Part shown: positions 7,557 to 16,286 of the stretch, in pieces
How positions within the stretch are numbered: the stretch's first letter is position 1
How the letters are laid out: each line of letters opens with the position of its first letter
The notes under the pieces: generated by a model
Told to the model about the DNA's origin: nothing
Databases searched by the model: none
The model's input: only the letters and a program-made list of their open reading frames with translations
From: Haloferax elongans ATCC BAA-1513
GTDB lineage: Archaea; Halobacteriota; Halobacteria; Halobacteriales; Haloferacaceae
NCBI RefSeq assembly: GCF_000336755.1
Contig: NZ_AOLK01000023.1
Span: forward strand, 115,070-179,069
Reading direction: 5' to 3'
Length of the DNA: 64,000 bases
Translations under genes and position numbers: made by a program

Positions 7557-8840
7557 ATGAGCATCCTCGAGGACGCCCGAGCACTCGCCGAGAGTGGCCC
7601 GGTCTGTGACGCCTGTCTCGGCAGGGCCTTCGCCGACCGAAGTTTCGGGTTGACGAACGCCGAACGCGGGCGGTCGCTCCGAATCGCCGCCGCCCTCGAC
7701 GACGACGAGCCGTACGAGGCAGTCGAGACCGAGACCTGTTGGGTCTGCGAAGGCATGTGCGCCGAGTTCGACGACTGGGCCGAACGCTGTGCCGAAGCCA
7801 TCGAAGACGTGGAAGTCGACACCTATCAGGTCGGCACGCGCGCCCCGCCGCTTGTCGAAGAAAACGAGATTCTCCTGCGCGAAGGGGCCGGACTCCCCGA
7901 GGACGCGGGCGAACTGTTCAAATCCGAGTTCAACCGCGAGGTCGGAAAGCGCGTCGGTCGTCTCACTGGCACCGAGGTGGACTTCACTCGCCCGGACGTG
8001 CAGTTCCTCCTCGACCTCGAAGCCGACACCGTCGAGACGCAAATCAACTCGGCGTTCATCTACGGTCGCTACCGCAAACTCGAACGCGACATCCCGCAGA
8101 CCGAGTGGCCCTGCCGCGAGTGTGACGGGTCCGGCTACCAAGGAAAAGAGCCGTGTGACTACTGCGGTGGCTCCGGTTATCTCTACGAACACAGCGTCGA
8201 GGGCTTCGTCGCCCCTGTCGCGATGGACGTGATGGACGGCGTCGACGCGAAGTTCCACGGTGCAGGCCGCGAGGACGTGGACGCCCTAATGCTCGGAACG
8301 GGTCGTCCCTTCGTCGTCGAAGTCATGGAACCCCGTCGCCGCAATATCGACGTGGAACGACTCGAAGGCGACGTGAACGCCATGGCTGACGGCGAAATCG
8401 AAGTCGAGGGGCTTCGCCTCGCCGCCTACGACATGGTCGAGCGCGTCAAGAAACTCGACGCCTCGAAGGAGTACCGCGCCGCCGTCGAGTTCGACGACGA
8501 CGTGACTGACGAGGACTTGCAGGCCGCGCTAGACGAACTCACGGGCGCGACAATCGAGCAGTACACGCCACACCGCGTCGACCACCGCCGCGCCAGCATC
8601 ACCCGCACGCGACAGGTCTACGACGCCACCGGCGAACTCGAAGACGCCCACCACGCGACTGTCGAAATCCACGGCGAAGGCGGGCTCTACATCAAGGAAC
8701 TCGTCTCGGGCGACGAAGGCCGGACGAACCCAAGTCTCGCTGGCATCCTCGATACGGACGCGGTCGTCACCGCCCTCGACGTGATTGCGGTCGAAGGCGA
8801 GGACGAACCCTTCGAGGACGACGAGTTCTTCAAGAACTGA
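7557..8840 (+). CDS. pus10: tRNA pseudouridine(54/55) synthase Pus10
   Basis: A 427-residue protein that in archaea makes pseudouridine 54 and 55 in the tRNA T-arm. The N-terminal part is cysteine-rich (CDACLGR at 17-23, CWVC at 61-64) with a THUMP-like RNA-binding region; a second zinc-type cluster (CREC at 186-189, CDYCGGSGY at 200-208) precedes the catalytic domain. The catalytic Asp lies in GREDVDALMLG (238-248), followed by RPFVVEV. The ATG at 7557 is preferred over the in-frame codon at 7545. Length and motifs fit archaeal Pus10 well. Confidence 0.96.
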   Translation: MSILEDARALAESGPVCDACLGRAFADRSFGLTNAERGRSLRIAAALDDDEPYEAVETETCWVCEGMCAEFDDWAERCAEAIEDVEVDTYQVGTRAPPLVEENEILLREGAGLPEDAGELFKSEFNREVGKRVGRLTGTEVDFTRPDVQFLLDLEADTVETQINSAFIYGRYRKLERDIPQTEWPCRECDGSGYQGKEPCDYCGGSGYLYEHSVEGFVAPVAMDVMDGVDAKFHGAGREDVDALMLGTGRPFVVEVMEPRRRNIDVERLEGDVNAMADGEIEVEGLRLAAYDMVERVKKLDASKEYRAAVEFDDDVTDEDLQAALDELTGATIEQYTPHRVDHRRASITRTRQVYDATGELEDAHHATVEIHGEGGLYIKELVSGDEGRTNPSLAGILDTDAVVTALDVIAVEGEDEPFEDDEFFKN

Positions 8841-8879
8841 ATAGAAGGCACTTGTTTCCGGGCTGAAGCTTTTCGGTCG

Positions 8880-9461
8880 ATGCCCTCCACACACGAGCGT
8901 CGCACACTGCTTCGACTCGCGGCGAGCGGTGCACTCGTCGGCCTTACTGGGTGTTTGAGTAGTGGGTCCGAAACTAATTCGCCCACGACAGCGCCGGGAA
9001 CGTCGGCGTCGGCACCGTCGGGGTCGTCAACGACACAGTCTGAGACGGCGACGACGACGACAAGACCGACGAACACCTGCGACGAACAGGCAATCACACC
9101 CGACGTGGTGGTCGAGAACACGCGCGACGAGTCGGTTGCAGTCACAGTGACCGTCGAAGACCGGACGACGGATTCGGTACTGTTGGACACGATATACGAG
9201 GTTCCAGCAGGTGGACGAGTCGAAGAAGACGACCCGCTCTTTTCGTCGCTGGACCCCGAGACGGACCACGAAATCTGGGCGACGGCAACCGTCAGAGGGT
9301 CGTCACCAGATTCGACCGACGAGGCAGACGTGTCGGTCGTCGCCCGGAACCCGACAGTCTACGGAATCCAGACGAGAGTCCACAAAGACGACGTTTCGGT
9401 CTTCGACTCCCACGGTGACCCCGGTCCCGACGTTAATTGGAACTGCTATCCACGGGACTGA
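8880..9461 (+). CDS. Haloarchaeal Tat lipoprotein of unknown function
   Basis: A 193-residue secreted protein. RRTLLRLAASGALVGLTGC gives a twin-arginine signal and a lipobox with Cys25. A Ser/Thr/Pro-rich spacer (about 26-60) follows, then a single domain starting with ITPDVVVENTRDESVAVTV, which looks like an immunoglobulin-type beta sandwich. Two cysteines outside the lipobox (in NTCDEQ and NWNCYP) could form a disulfide. No enzymatic motif. It sits between pus10 and rnhB, 39 bases from pus10. Confidence 0.8.
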   Translation: MPSTHERRTLLRLAASGALVGLTGCLSSGSETNSPTTAPGTSASAPSGSSTTQSETATTTTRPTNTCDEQAITPDVVVENTRDESVAVTVTVEDRTTDSVLLDTIYEVPAGGRVEEDDPLFSSLDPETDHEIWATATVRGSSPDSTDEADVSVVARNPTVYGIQTRVHKDDVSVFDSHGDPGPDVNWNCYPRD

Positions 9462-9501
9462 ATCGGTACGTTCAATCCCTTCCTCGAAGACCCGACCAGA
9501 T

Positions 9502-10149
9502 ATGCAAATCGGCGTCGACGAGGCCGGAAAGGGACCCGTACTCGGTCCGATGGTCGCCGCGGCGGTCCGGGCCGACCCGGAGACGCTGCCCGAGGGAATC
9601 GCCGACTCGAAGCGTCTCACTCCCGAGCGGCGCGAGGAACTCGCCGCGGAGTTGCGAGAGCGAGACGACATCTCGGTCGGCGTCGCGTTCGTCGAACCCG
9701 AGACCATCGACGATCCCGAAACGGACATGAATCTGCTCACCGTTCGGGCGCAGGTCGAAGCGGCTGCCGAAGTCGCGGCCGACGCCGACGAACTCGTCTG
9801 CGACGCGGGCGACGTGAGCGAGTCTCGGTTCGGGCGTCGCGTCCGCGACGGCGTCGCCGAGGCGGGCGCGTCTGTCGAGGTCCACGCCCAGCACCGCGCC
9901 GACGACGAACACGCCATCGTCGGGGCGGCGAGCATCGTCGCCAAAGTCGAACGCGACCGGCGTGTCGAAGCCATCGCCGACGAGTACGGCGAGGTCGGAA
10001 GCGGCTATCCGAGCGACCAGACGACCCGCGATTTCTTACGCGAATTCGTCCGCGAACACGGCATTCTCCCGGACTGCGCACGCAAGTCGTGGTCGACCTG
10101 TGCCGACCTACTGGCGGCGCACGAACAGGCGTCGCTCGGGGACTTCTGA
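9502..10149 (+). CDS. rnhB: Ribonuclease HII
   Basis: A 215-residue enzyme that cleaves RNA in RNA/DNA hybrids and removes single ribonucleotides from DNA. The N-terminal GVDEAGKGPVLGPM supplies the first two acidic residues (Asp6, Glu7); further metal ligands are in VCDAGD and the C-terminal region carries SGYPSDQTT, typical of archaeal RNase HII. A central helical stretch is rich in Ala, Glu and Asp, as usual in halophiles. ATG at 9502 follows AT-rich sequence (CCAGATATG), consistent with a leaderless or short-leader start. Confidence 0.96.
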   Translation: MQIGVDEAGKGPVLGPMVAAAVRADPETLPEGIADSKRLTPERREELAAELRERDDISVGVAFVEPETIDDPETDMNLLTVRAQVEAAAEVAADADELVCDAGDVSESRFGRRVRDGVAEAGASVEVHAQHRADDEHAIVGAASIVAKVERDRRVEAIADEYGEVGSGYPSDQTTRDFLREFVREHGILPDCARKSWSTCADLLAAHEQASLGDF

Positions 10150-10195
10150 GCCCTGAACAAAAGAGTCGAAAATTGAGTGGAGACGGCTGACCGGC

Positions 10196-10432
10196 TTACG
10201 CCATCTCGTCGAGCGAGACGTACGAACCTTCCTGTGCGGAAATCCACGTCGTCAGCAGTTCCTCCTCGGAGAGCCCGGCGGGGAAGATTGTACACTCGTC
10301 GGGCGCGTCGTCGTAGGGTGCGACGATTGCCTCGTACTCCACGTTGTCTGTCGGCATTCCGTGTCGCGACAGCCCCTTCTGCGTCGTCGTTTTCGCGTCC
10401 GTGTCGTCGTGTTGGAGAGGAGTATCGTCCAT
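10196..10432 (-). CDS. Small haloarchaeal protein (DUF7511-like)
   Basis: A 78-residue acidic protein from the ATG at 10432. The C-terminal half (EYEAIVAPYDDAPDECTIFP, then LLTTWISAQEGSYVSLDEMA) matches my recollection of the haloarchaeal DUF7511 family, whose function is unknown. The frame stays open to a TTG at 10495; the ATG is preferred. It is convergent with rnhB. A TATA-like AATATAG lies at about 10508-10520 upstream, with an inverted repeat behind it. Confidence 0.75.
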   Translation of the reverse strand: MDDTPLQHDDTDAKTTTQKGLSRHGMPTDNVEYEAIVAPYDDAPDECTIFPAGLSEEELLTTWISAQEGSYVSLDEMA

Positions 10433-10507
10433 GGTTGGAGTGTTCGCACCGTGATTACCGACGGGCGGCGGCGTCTCAGTTACCTCTTCAATCAATAGTT
10501 TAGGTCG

Positions 10508-10569
10508 GCTCTATATTATTCTGTCGAAGGCTATACCGATGTTAGAATAACCGACATCGGATACCGATG
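10508..10569 (-). promoter_or_regulatory. Promoter with inverted repeat upstream of the DUF7511-like gene
   Basis: On the minus strand an AATAATATAG TATA-like box (about 10510-10519) is preceded by an inverted repeat CCGATGT (10536-10542) / ACATCGG (10554-10560). The word ATACCGATG also occurs as a direct repeat at 10533-10541 and 10561-10569. The spacing to the TATA box suits an operator or activator site. Confidence 0.4.
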
Positions 10570-10638
10570 CAAAACAAGGATGATTTTTGGGAGATAGTTC
10601 AGAAAACCGGCGTCGAAATAGAATCAGTAACCGACAGC

Positions 10639-10662
10639 CACTGACGGGTGATGCCGTCAGTG
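10639..10662 (-). terminator. Hairpin downstream of secD
   Basis: CACTGACGG (10639-10647) and CCGTCAGTG (10654-10662) form a perfect nine-base-pair stem with a six-base loop, starting ten bases after the secD stop. No oligo-T run follows on the minus strand, so it may stabilise the mRNA 3' end rather than terminate transcription. Confidence 0.4.
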
Positions 10663-10671
10663 AGTTTGGGG

Positions 10672-12252
10672 TTATCTGTCCTCGGTCAGGAGCAGGCGCA
10701 GGATGTCACCGTACGCGGGGCGGGTGACGAGCACGCCGACGATGACACCGAGGATGGTGAAGATAGCGAAGCCCTGGAGGTCGCCAAGCGAGAGCACGGC
10801 AAGCGGGCTCATCGCGATGATGGTCGTCGCGGCGGCCGCACCGATGACCCAGAAGGCGCGGCGGAAGCGCGACTGGAAGACCTTCCGCGACGTCACGGAG
10901 CCTTCGGCCATCACCTCGTCGGCGATGATGATGAGGTCGTCCACACCGGTACCGATGACGGCGATGAAGCCAGCGATGACCGAGAGGTCGAGCGGGTAGC
11001 CGATTGCCGCGGCGAATCCGAGGAGGACGTACACCTCAGAGAGCCCCGTGACAATCATCGGAAGCGCGACCTCGGGCTTGCCGTAGCGGACGAAGACGAC
11101 ACCAGCGACAGCTAACACGGCGACGATACCGGTCAAGAGCGAATCGCTCTTGAAGCTCTCACCTTGCGTCGGCGAGATGAACGAGGTCGTGCCCCCGTCG
11201 TCACCCGAGAGGTCGAGCTTCGCCGGAAGCGCACCAGCGCGGAGGTTGATAGCGACCTGCTGTGCTTCGGTGGTGTTGCGCGTCTGAAGCTGGAAGCTCG
11301 GTGCTTCGGCCCACTCCTCGTTACGCATGGAGTCGGCCAGGTTCGGGCTCATCCCGAAGGCGTTGACGACCTCACCGTTGACGACGAGGAGCAGACAGCC
11401 CTCGGTCGCGTTGGGGTCGTCGTTGTAGGTACACCGCGTTCCGCCGGGTTGGGCGAGACCGGTCTCCTTGACAGCCTGCTGGAATTCTGGTGCCGGGTCG
11501 TCCTTGACCGAGACCGGGACGAACGAGCCGCCGCCGGTCTGCGGTTCTTGGGCGGTCCCAATAGAGGTGAAGTCCTCTTGCGTCAGGACAGCCTCTCGCG
11601 TCTCGTAGACGCGCGAGCCGTTCTCCGTGGTTGGGTAGTAGATGTCGATTTGGACTGTCCCCCGCTCGCTGACGAGTTCGCGGACAGACGAGGGGTCGCG
11701 GTTCGGCACTTCGATGAGGATGAAGTGCTCGCCCGTCGCGGTCGTCACCTGTTGGACGCTCCCGCCAGAGAGGCCAGCTTCGTTAATCTTCGATTGCAGG
11801 ACACGGACCGTATCCTGTCGGGTCATCTCGGTGACGCCGTCTCGAATCTCACCGTGAGAGTACCCCGCCGCATCGAGGGCAGCAGCCAACTGGTCGGTCG
11901 TGACGTTCTCGATGGTCACTTCGACCGTGCTGGACTCGGCTCCGCGTCGGGCGATAATGTCCGCAGCGTCAGCACCCGACAACTCGGCGGCAACCTGCTG
12001 TTCGACGACGCGGTCAGTTTCGTTTTCGAACTCGACGTCTTCGGCCGTGATGCCCACGAGCGGTGCGCGGATACGCGTCCCGCCGTTGAGCTGAAGCCCG
12101 TACTTGACGTTCGTCAGGGAGTCTTCCTCGGCTGTGGGCTGGCCGTCGACTGAGGACTGACCGCCGACAGTGGGCGAGAACAGGGCGAACGTCGATGCAA
12201 GGACTGCAATGACGAGCAGGATGACACGCCAGTTGTCGCGGAGCGTGCTCAT
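10672..12252 (-). CDS. secD: Protein-export membrane protein SecD
   Basis: A 526-residue RND-type protein that with SecF assists Sec-dependent export from the outer side of the membrane. The N-terminal helix (WRVILLVIAVLASTFALFSP) is followed by a long extracytoplasmic domain (LNGGTRIRAPLVG near 55 begins it) and five C-terminal membrane helices with GTGVDDLIIIADEV, the conserved SecD region. The ATG at 12252 overlaps the secF stop in an ATGA, showing coupling. Compared with bacterial SecD the periplasmic part is divergent, as in other archaea. Confidence 0.96.
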   Translation of the reverse strand: MSTLRDNWRVILLVIAVLASTFALFSPTVGGQSSVDGQPTAEEDSLTNVKYGLQLNGGTRIRAPLVGITAEDVEFENETDRVVEQQVAAELSGADAADIIARRGAESSTVEVTIENVTTDQLAAALDAAGYSHGEIRDGVTEMTRQDTVRVLQSKINEAGLSGGSVQQVTTATGEHFILIEVPNRDPSSVRELVSERGTVQIDIYYPTTENGSRVYETREAVLTQEDFTSIGTAQEPQTGGGSFVPVSVKDDPAPEFQQAVKETGLAQPGGTRCTYNDDPNATEGCLLLVVNGEVVNAFGMSPNLADSMRNEEWAEAPSFQLQTRNTTEAQQVAINLRAGALPAKLDLSGDDGGTTSFISPTQGESFKSDSLLTGIVAVLAVAGVVFVRYGKPEVALPMIVTGLSEVYVLLGFAAAIGYPLDLSVIAGFIAVIGTGVDDLIIIADEVMAEGSVTSRKVFQSRFRRAFWVIGAAAATTIIAMSPLAVLSLGDLQGFAIFTILGVIVGVLVTRPAYGDILRLLLTEDR

Positions 12253-13127
12253 CGGGCCACCCCCTCGAACTTCCACCAGCGAAGGAGGGTCACGTTCAGC
12301 ATGTAGGTGTTCATCAGGTCAGCAGCGAGACCGAAGACGAGCACCGTCCCGATGGCGGCGAGCAGTTGAATACCGAACAGCGTCGCCGTAATCGTCATGA
12401 CAATCATCGCGGCGATGGACGTGAGCGTCATAGTCACACCAGTCCGCATCGCGCGGTAGGTGGATTCGTAGAAGTCACCCGAGCGCCGGAGGACGTGGTT
12501 GTTCAGGAGGATGTCAGAGTCCACAGAGTACCCGATAAGCATGAGGAGGGCAGCGACGGTTCCGAGCGACAGTTCGATGCCGAGGAGGTTCATCAGCGCC
12601 ACCGGAATGACGATGTCGGAGAACGCCGAGATGACCACGGCGATGGAGGGGACGAACGTGCGGAACATCAGGAACACGAGAATGCTCATGCCGAGGAAGG
12701 CGACGCCGACACCACCGAGTGCGAGCAGTTGCGTGTCGGCTCCGAAGCTAGCGGAGACAGCGTCGATAGAGCGAACTTCGAAGCCCGCAGCTTCGGCTTG
12801 TGCTTCGATATCCGCTGTCGTCGCAGCCCCCGACTGGAACGTCACGACGTAGGTGTTACTGTTGGCGCTCCCACCGGCGGCGACGGACCGAACCGACTCG
12901 GGAGTCGCCTCGAAGGCTGCACTCACTTCGTCTTGTGAGGCGTCCGTCGCAATTCGGAGTTCTGTGCCACCGGTGAAATCGACACCGGGTGTGACCGGCG
13001 CACCGGTCATAGCGTACCACCCGGCGATGACCAATAGGGCCACCGCGAGGACCGTGAGCGGTACGGCCGCGAGTTGGCGATTCGTGTACCGGGTGAAATC
13101 TACCTCCGGTACCGTAAACTCGACCAT
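12249..13127 (-). CDS. secF: Protein-export membrane protein SecF
   Basis: A 292-residue partner of SecD. It has one N-terminal membrane helix (AAVPLTVLAVALLVIAGWYA), a short extracytoplasmic domain beginning with PGVDFTGGTELRI (the family hallmark), and five C-terminal helices including MLIGYSVDSDILLNNHVLR, the SecF signature with its conserved Asp and Asn. ATG at 13127 was chosen over upstream codons, whose residues are arginine-rich and non-coding in style. It is first in a secF-secD operon, the reverse of the usual bacterial secD-secF order. Confidence 0.96.
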   Translation of the reverse strand: MVEFTVPEVDFTRYTNRQLAAVPLTVLAVALLVIAGWYAMTGAPVTPGVDFTGGTELRIATDASQDEVSAAFEATPESVRSVAAGGSANSNTYVVTFQSGAATTADIEAQAEAAGFEVRSIDAVSASFGADTQLLALGGVGVAFLGMSILVFLMFRTFVPSIAVVISAFSDIVIPVALMNLLGIELSLGTVAALLMLIGYSVDSDILLNNHVLRRSGDFYESTYRAMRTGVTMTLTSIAAMIVMTITATLFGIQLLAAIGTVLVFGLAADLMNTYMLNVTLLRWWKFEGVAR

Positions 13128-13234
13128 GCGTTCCGGTCCAGAGCGATGCTGAATAAGGCTTCTTATCCCGCGGTCTGACGCACACCCAGCGAACCCGCGA
13201 TAGACCCATGCTCTTTGACCGATAATCGTGATAC

Positions 13235-13594
13235 ATGTCTCTCGAAACGACGACTGAATCGGTCGCGAGCACCATCGTCGTCTCCTTTCCCGACGAATTG
13301 AGCGCATGGGGCCACGACCAACTGACCGCCGACCGGTTCGTGAACTATCTCAAACGCGTCCACGACGAGGTCGCCGTCGGCGACGAGTGGGAGGAGTTCC
13401 TCGACGTCGGGTGCTGCGGCGACTCCCTGACGCTGACGCTCCGCGTCGAAGGCCTCACTCCGTCCGGTGCGACAGCGCCCGCCCCGGAAACAGACCTCGA
13501 ATTCGTCGAACGCGAAGGCAGCGTCAACGGTGGCTGGTGCGTCCAGAGCAAAGACGGTCCAGCCTCGTCCACTGGAACGCAGCGAAAACAGTAA
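13235..13594 (+). CDS. Conserved-type haloarchaeal protein, unknown function
   Basis: A 119-residue acidic protein with no domain that I recognise. The first 95 residues look folded: TIVVSFPDELSAWGHDQL, then RFVNYLKRVHDEVA and a CCGDSLTLTLRVEG strand with two adjacent cysteines at about 59-60. The tail (SKDGPASSTGTQRKQ) is probably disordered. A short leader follows the divergent secF promoter region. Coding is supported by a strongly acidic composition and codon bias like the neighbours. Confidence 0.75.
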   Translation: MSLETTTESVASTIVVSFPDELSAWGHDQLTADRFVNYLKRVHDEVAVGDEWEEFLDVGCCGDSLTLTLRVEGLTPSGATAPAPETDLEFVEREGSVNGGWCVQSKDGPASSTGTQRKQ

Positions 13595-13613
13595 CCGTCA
13601 GTTAGTCGCCTAG

Positions 13614-14087
13614 TCAGGGCATGTAGCGGACGGCCACGACGCCCGGTGCAGAGCGGACCTCGACCCGGTTCACGTCGAGTCGGGCGGCCCGCGAGAGCAG
13701 GCCTTCGCGGTCGTCGAGGACGTCGTCGACAGCCTGGTCGGTCAAGTCGTCGGGGACCGAGAGGACGTGAATCTCGCCCGTCCCAGCGCGCTCTTGTTTG
13801 ACGAGTTCGCCGTCAGGGTTGTCGCTGGCAATCTCTTTGGAGTTCGCCGTCGGCGACTCCGACGAGCGCTCGACAGCGACGGTCCAGCGCGTCTCGACAT
13901 CGACGAGTTGCCACGAGACGTTCATCGGCGGGTCGGGCGCGACGGTTCCACGGACGGCTTCGTCCTCGGAGACCCCGGGGTTCGACGAGAGCGTGTGTAC
14001 CTGCCCGGAGTGGACGTCTTTCAGCACTGCCGATTGGTCGTCGGCCGCGGTTACGAGGAACGTCCCCGTTTGTTCGGACTCGGTCAT
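13614..14087 (-). CDS. Haloarchaeal protein (DUF5812-like)
   Basis: A 157-residue acidic protein from the ATG at 14087. The beginning, TGTFLVTAADDQSAVLKDVH followed by SGQVHTLSSNPG, is what I recall of DUF5812, a haloarchaeal family of unknown function. An N-terminal beta-rich domain (to about 75), an acidic linker, and a second small domain (IHVLSVPDDLTDQAVDDVL) can be seen. The open frame extends upstream to 14534 but that part is antisense to the acetyltransferase. It is convergent with the 13235 gene, with a 19-base gap. Confidence 0.75.
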   Translation of the reverse strand: MTESEQTGTFLVTAADDQSAVLKDVHSGQVHTLSSNPGVSEDEAVRGTVAPDPPMNVSWQLVDVETRWTVAVERSSESPTANSKEIASDNPDGELVKQERAGTGEIHVLSVPDDLTDQAVDDVLDDREGLLSRAARLDVNRVEVRSAPGVVAVRYMP

Positions 14088-14201
14088 TACCCGCCCTATG
14101 CAATCGTGCCTTTTCCCCGTTTCGGGCGCTGTCGACGTGGTTTGTGATACGTACTCATCCGGGCGGTGGGCTTTTCTTGCGCCACTTCGACCCGACAGAC
14201 G

Positions 14202-14786
14202 ATGCCCGCGCTCTGGCGGTTGACCCGGACCGAAACGGCGCGCAGAGTCTACGAGACGCTGAAATCCCTCGGTATCACCGGGACGCAGATGGACGAGTAC
14301 GTCACCGAGACGGCTGCCGACCGCCCGAATCGCGAACCGGACGCCGCCATCGACATTCGCGCGCTCGCGCCCGACGACGCCCGACCGCACGAGCAAACGT
14401 ACGATGCGTTCTCCGAACTCCGAGACGACGAACAGGCGGTCTGTGCGTTCGACGGCGACGACCTCGTCGGCTATCTGTTTCTCGGAGACCCCGGGCTGAC
14501 GTACCACGTCAAACCGCTGGAAAAACGGCTCCACATTCCGGGTGGCTACATCCGGCGGGTGTTCGTCGACCCTGCTGCACGGAATCAGGGAATCGCCACG
14601 GCACTCGTCTCACGCGCCGTCGCCGAAGCCGAGAACCGAGATGCAGACACCGTCCACGCGCTCGTCGCTCGTGACAACCGCCCGTCGCAGTGGACGTTCG
14701 AGGCGAACGGGTTCCGCGTCGAGCGCACGCGGTCGTACTACCGAATCGGCCCATGGAATCGGCGGTCGGTCTCAGAGAACCCATAG
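14202..14786 (+). CDS. GNAT family N-acetyltransferase
   Basis: A 194-residue acetyltransferase. The N-terminal helix (WRLTRTETARRVYETLKSLG) is followed by a GNAT domain from about residue 50. The acetyl-CoA binding motif is visible as IRRVFVDPAARNQGIATALV, with QGIA in place of the common RGIG. The C-terminal strand-helix unit is ALVARDNRPSQWTFEANGF. Substrate unknown. ATG at 14202 is chosen because earlier in-frame residues overlap the upstream region without coding character. Confidence 0.9.
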   Translation: MPALWRLTRTETARRVYETLKSLGITGTQMDEYVTETAADRPNREPDAAIDIRALAPDDARPHEQTYDAFSELRDDEQAVCAFDGDDLVGYLFLGDPGLTYHVKPLEKRLHIPGGYIRRVFVDPAARNQGIATALVSRAVAEAENRDADTVHALVARDNRPSQWTFEANGFRVERTRSYYRIGPWNRRSVSENP

Positions 14787-14814
14787 CTATTGAGCGCTCT
14801 ATTCGGGAACGTTG

Positions 14815-14841
14815 GTATATATTTCTTAGTCGAATATATAC
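14815..14841. promoter_or_regulatory. Perfect 9-bp inverted repeat before the lipid-related operon
   Basis: GTATATATT (14815-14823) and AATATATAC (14833-14841) are exact reverse complements separated by nine bases. A TATA-like AATTTATAC follows at about 14852-14860, roughly 35 bases before the first gene's ATG at 14893. The arrangement suggests a dimeric regulator site just upstream of the promoter, though the stem could also end the acetyltransferase transcript. Confidence 0.45.
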
Positions 14842-14892
14842 TATGGAGATTAAATTTATACTGAATCGGTCGAGAGAGTCGCGTAGAGAGGC

Positions 14893-15591
14893 ATGACGGA
14901 CGAACTCAGGTCAGCGCTCCGCGGGGGATTGGACACACTCGACGCACGCGCGAACGAGGTCGTGCGGTCGTCGACGGGAGACAACATGATTTCTCGGCTC
15001 GGGACCGCCGATTGGTTGAGCCTCGGCGCGCTCTTCTGGGCGTGGGTCGGCGCGATTTTGTTCGTGTCGAACGAACCGAACTGGGCCATCCTCGCCGTCC
15101 TCGTCGGCTTCGCCTTCGACAAAGCCGACGGCTACTACGCCCGAAAGACCGGGAGCACGTCGGCGTTCGGCCGACAGATAGACTCCTTTATCGACATCTT
15201 CACCTACCTCGTCTCGGGCGCGCTCCTGTACCACGTCACGTTGGCACCGAACGCCATCGTGAGTTCTGTCGTCGGATTCGTCGTGCTCGCGTTCGGCGGC
15301 CTGCGTCTCATTCGCCACAACAGCGAGGGCTTCGGCGACGACTCGGGCACCTCGTACTACCACGGAACGACCGTGGTCCACACCCACCTCGTCGTGCTGG
15401 CGAACTACTTCCTGTTCCAGTTCGTTCCCCTCTGGAACGGCTGGGTCGCCGGTGCGACCATTATCGCCGTCTGTCCGCTCATGACGTCCGATTACAAGGC
15501 GTACAAGACTGACGCCGGCCACCTCATCGTGGGCGTCGCCGGCGCGATAACTGTCGCCCTCTGTCTCGCGTTGGAGTTCGGCCTCGTATGA
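14893..15591 (+). CDS. CDP-alcohol phosphatidyltransferase family protein
   Basis: A 232-residue membrane enzyme of the family that transfers an alcohol (such as glycerol phosphate, serine or inositol) to a CDP-lipid. The catalytic signature DKADGYYARKTG ... GRQIDSFID (about 76-103) contains the expected acidic residues D(x)2DG(x)2AR...G...D(x)3D. About six hydrophobic helices are visible. In archaea the substrate is CDP-archaeol, but the exact headgroup is not shown. The stop overlaps the next start (ATGA at 15588), so the PHP gene is coupled. It could be an archaetidylglycerolphosphate, archaetidylinositolphosphate or archaetidylserine synthase. Confidence 0.9.
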   Translation: MTDELRSALRGGLDTLDARANEVVRSSTGDNMISRLGTADWLSLGALFWAWVGAILFVSNEPNWAILAVLVGFAFDKADGYYARKTGSTSAFGRQIDSFIDIFTYLVSGALLYHVTLAPNAIVSSVVGFVVLAFGGLRLIRHNSEGFGDDSGTSYYHGTTVVHTHLVVLANYFLFQFVPLWNGWVAGATIIAVCPLMTSDYKAYKTDAGHLIVGVAGAITVALCLALEFGLV

Positions 15592-16286
15592 GCATGGGCG
15601 ACCACGGGACGACCGTCTCGGTCGACCTCCACGTGCACACGGAAGCGTCGTACGACTGCCACACGTCGGTCGAGGCGGTCCTCGACCAGGCGGCTGCGGC
15701 CGGTCTCGACGCCATCGCTATCACCGACCACGATTCGGTGGCCTCCCTCACGCGGGCGTTCGAAATCGCCCACGAGTACGGCGTCCACGTCGTCCCCGGC
15801 GTCGAGGTGTCGACCGCCGACGGACACCTGCTCGCGCTCGGTATCGACCAGTTGCTGTCACCCGGACGACCACTCGCAGAGACGACACGCGAGGTTCACG
15901 ACCGCGGCGGTCTCGCAGTCGTCCCACACCCATTCCAGAAGTCCCGACACGGCGCTTCCCGACGAGCCATCCGGGCGGCCGACGTCGACGCCATCGAGGT
16001 GTACAACGCCCACACACTCACGGGATTCAGAAACGGACAGGCACGGCGGTACGCTCGGCGACACGAGCTTCCGGGGACGGGTGGAAGCGACGCCCACAAA
16101 GCCTCGCTGGTCGGCCGTGCCTCGACGATGGTGTCGCTTCCGAAGGGCGAAGACCTCACGACCGCGGGGATTCTCGACGCGATTCGTGCTGGTCGAACCG
16201 TCGCCAACGGGACGCGAACGTCGGCGAAGCAATACTTGAAGAAGTACGCGATGAACGCCCGCGTCAAGACCGTGTCGTTCCTGTGA
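15588..16286 (+). CDS. PHP domain metal-dependent phosphoesterase
   Basis: A 232-residue PHP-fold hydrolase. The metal-binding motifs appear in order: DLHVHTEASYD (about 13-23), AIAITDHDS (42-50), VVPGVEVS (65-72), VVPHPF (near 107) and GGSDAHK (near 164). It probably hydrolyses a phosphoester; placement in an overlapping operon with a CDP-alcohol phosphatidyltransferase suggests a phospholipid-precursor phosphatase, as with archaetidylglycerolphosphate, but that is inference. Its stop overlaps the next start in a GTGA. Confidence 0.92.
   Translation: MSMGDHGTTVSVDLHVHTEASYDCHTSVEAVLDQAAAAGLDAIAITDHDSVASLTRAFEIAHEYGVHVVPGVEVSTADGHLLALGIDQLLSPGRPLAETTREVHDRGGLAVVPHPFQKSRHGASRRAIRAADVDAIEVYNAHTLTGFRNGQARRYARRHELPGTGGSDAHKASLVGRASTMVSLPKGEDLTTAGILDAIRAGRTVANGTRTSAKQYLKKYAMNARVKTVSFL

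Noticed and set aside
10567-10644. 25-codon ORF beginning MQNKDDFWEIVQ
   Set aside because: Its stop lies in the secD hairpin, it has no conserved feature and no clear start signal. Kept only as a possibility.
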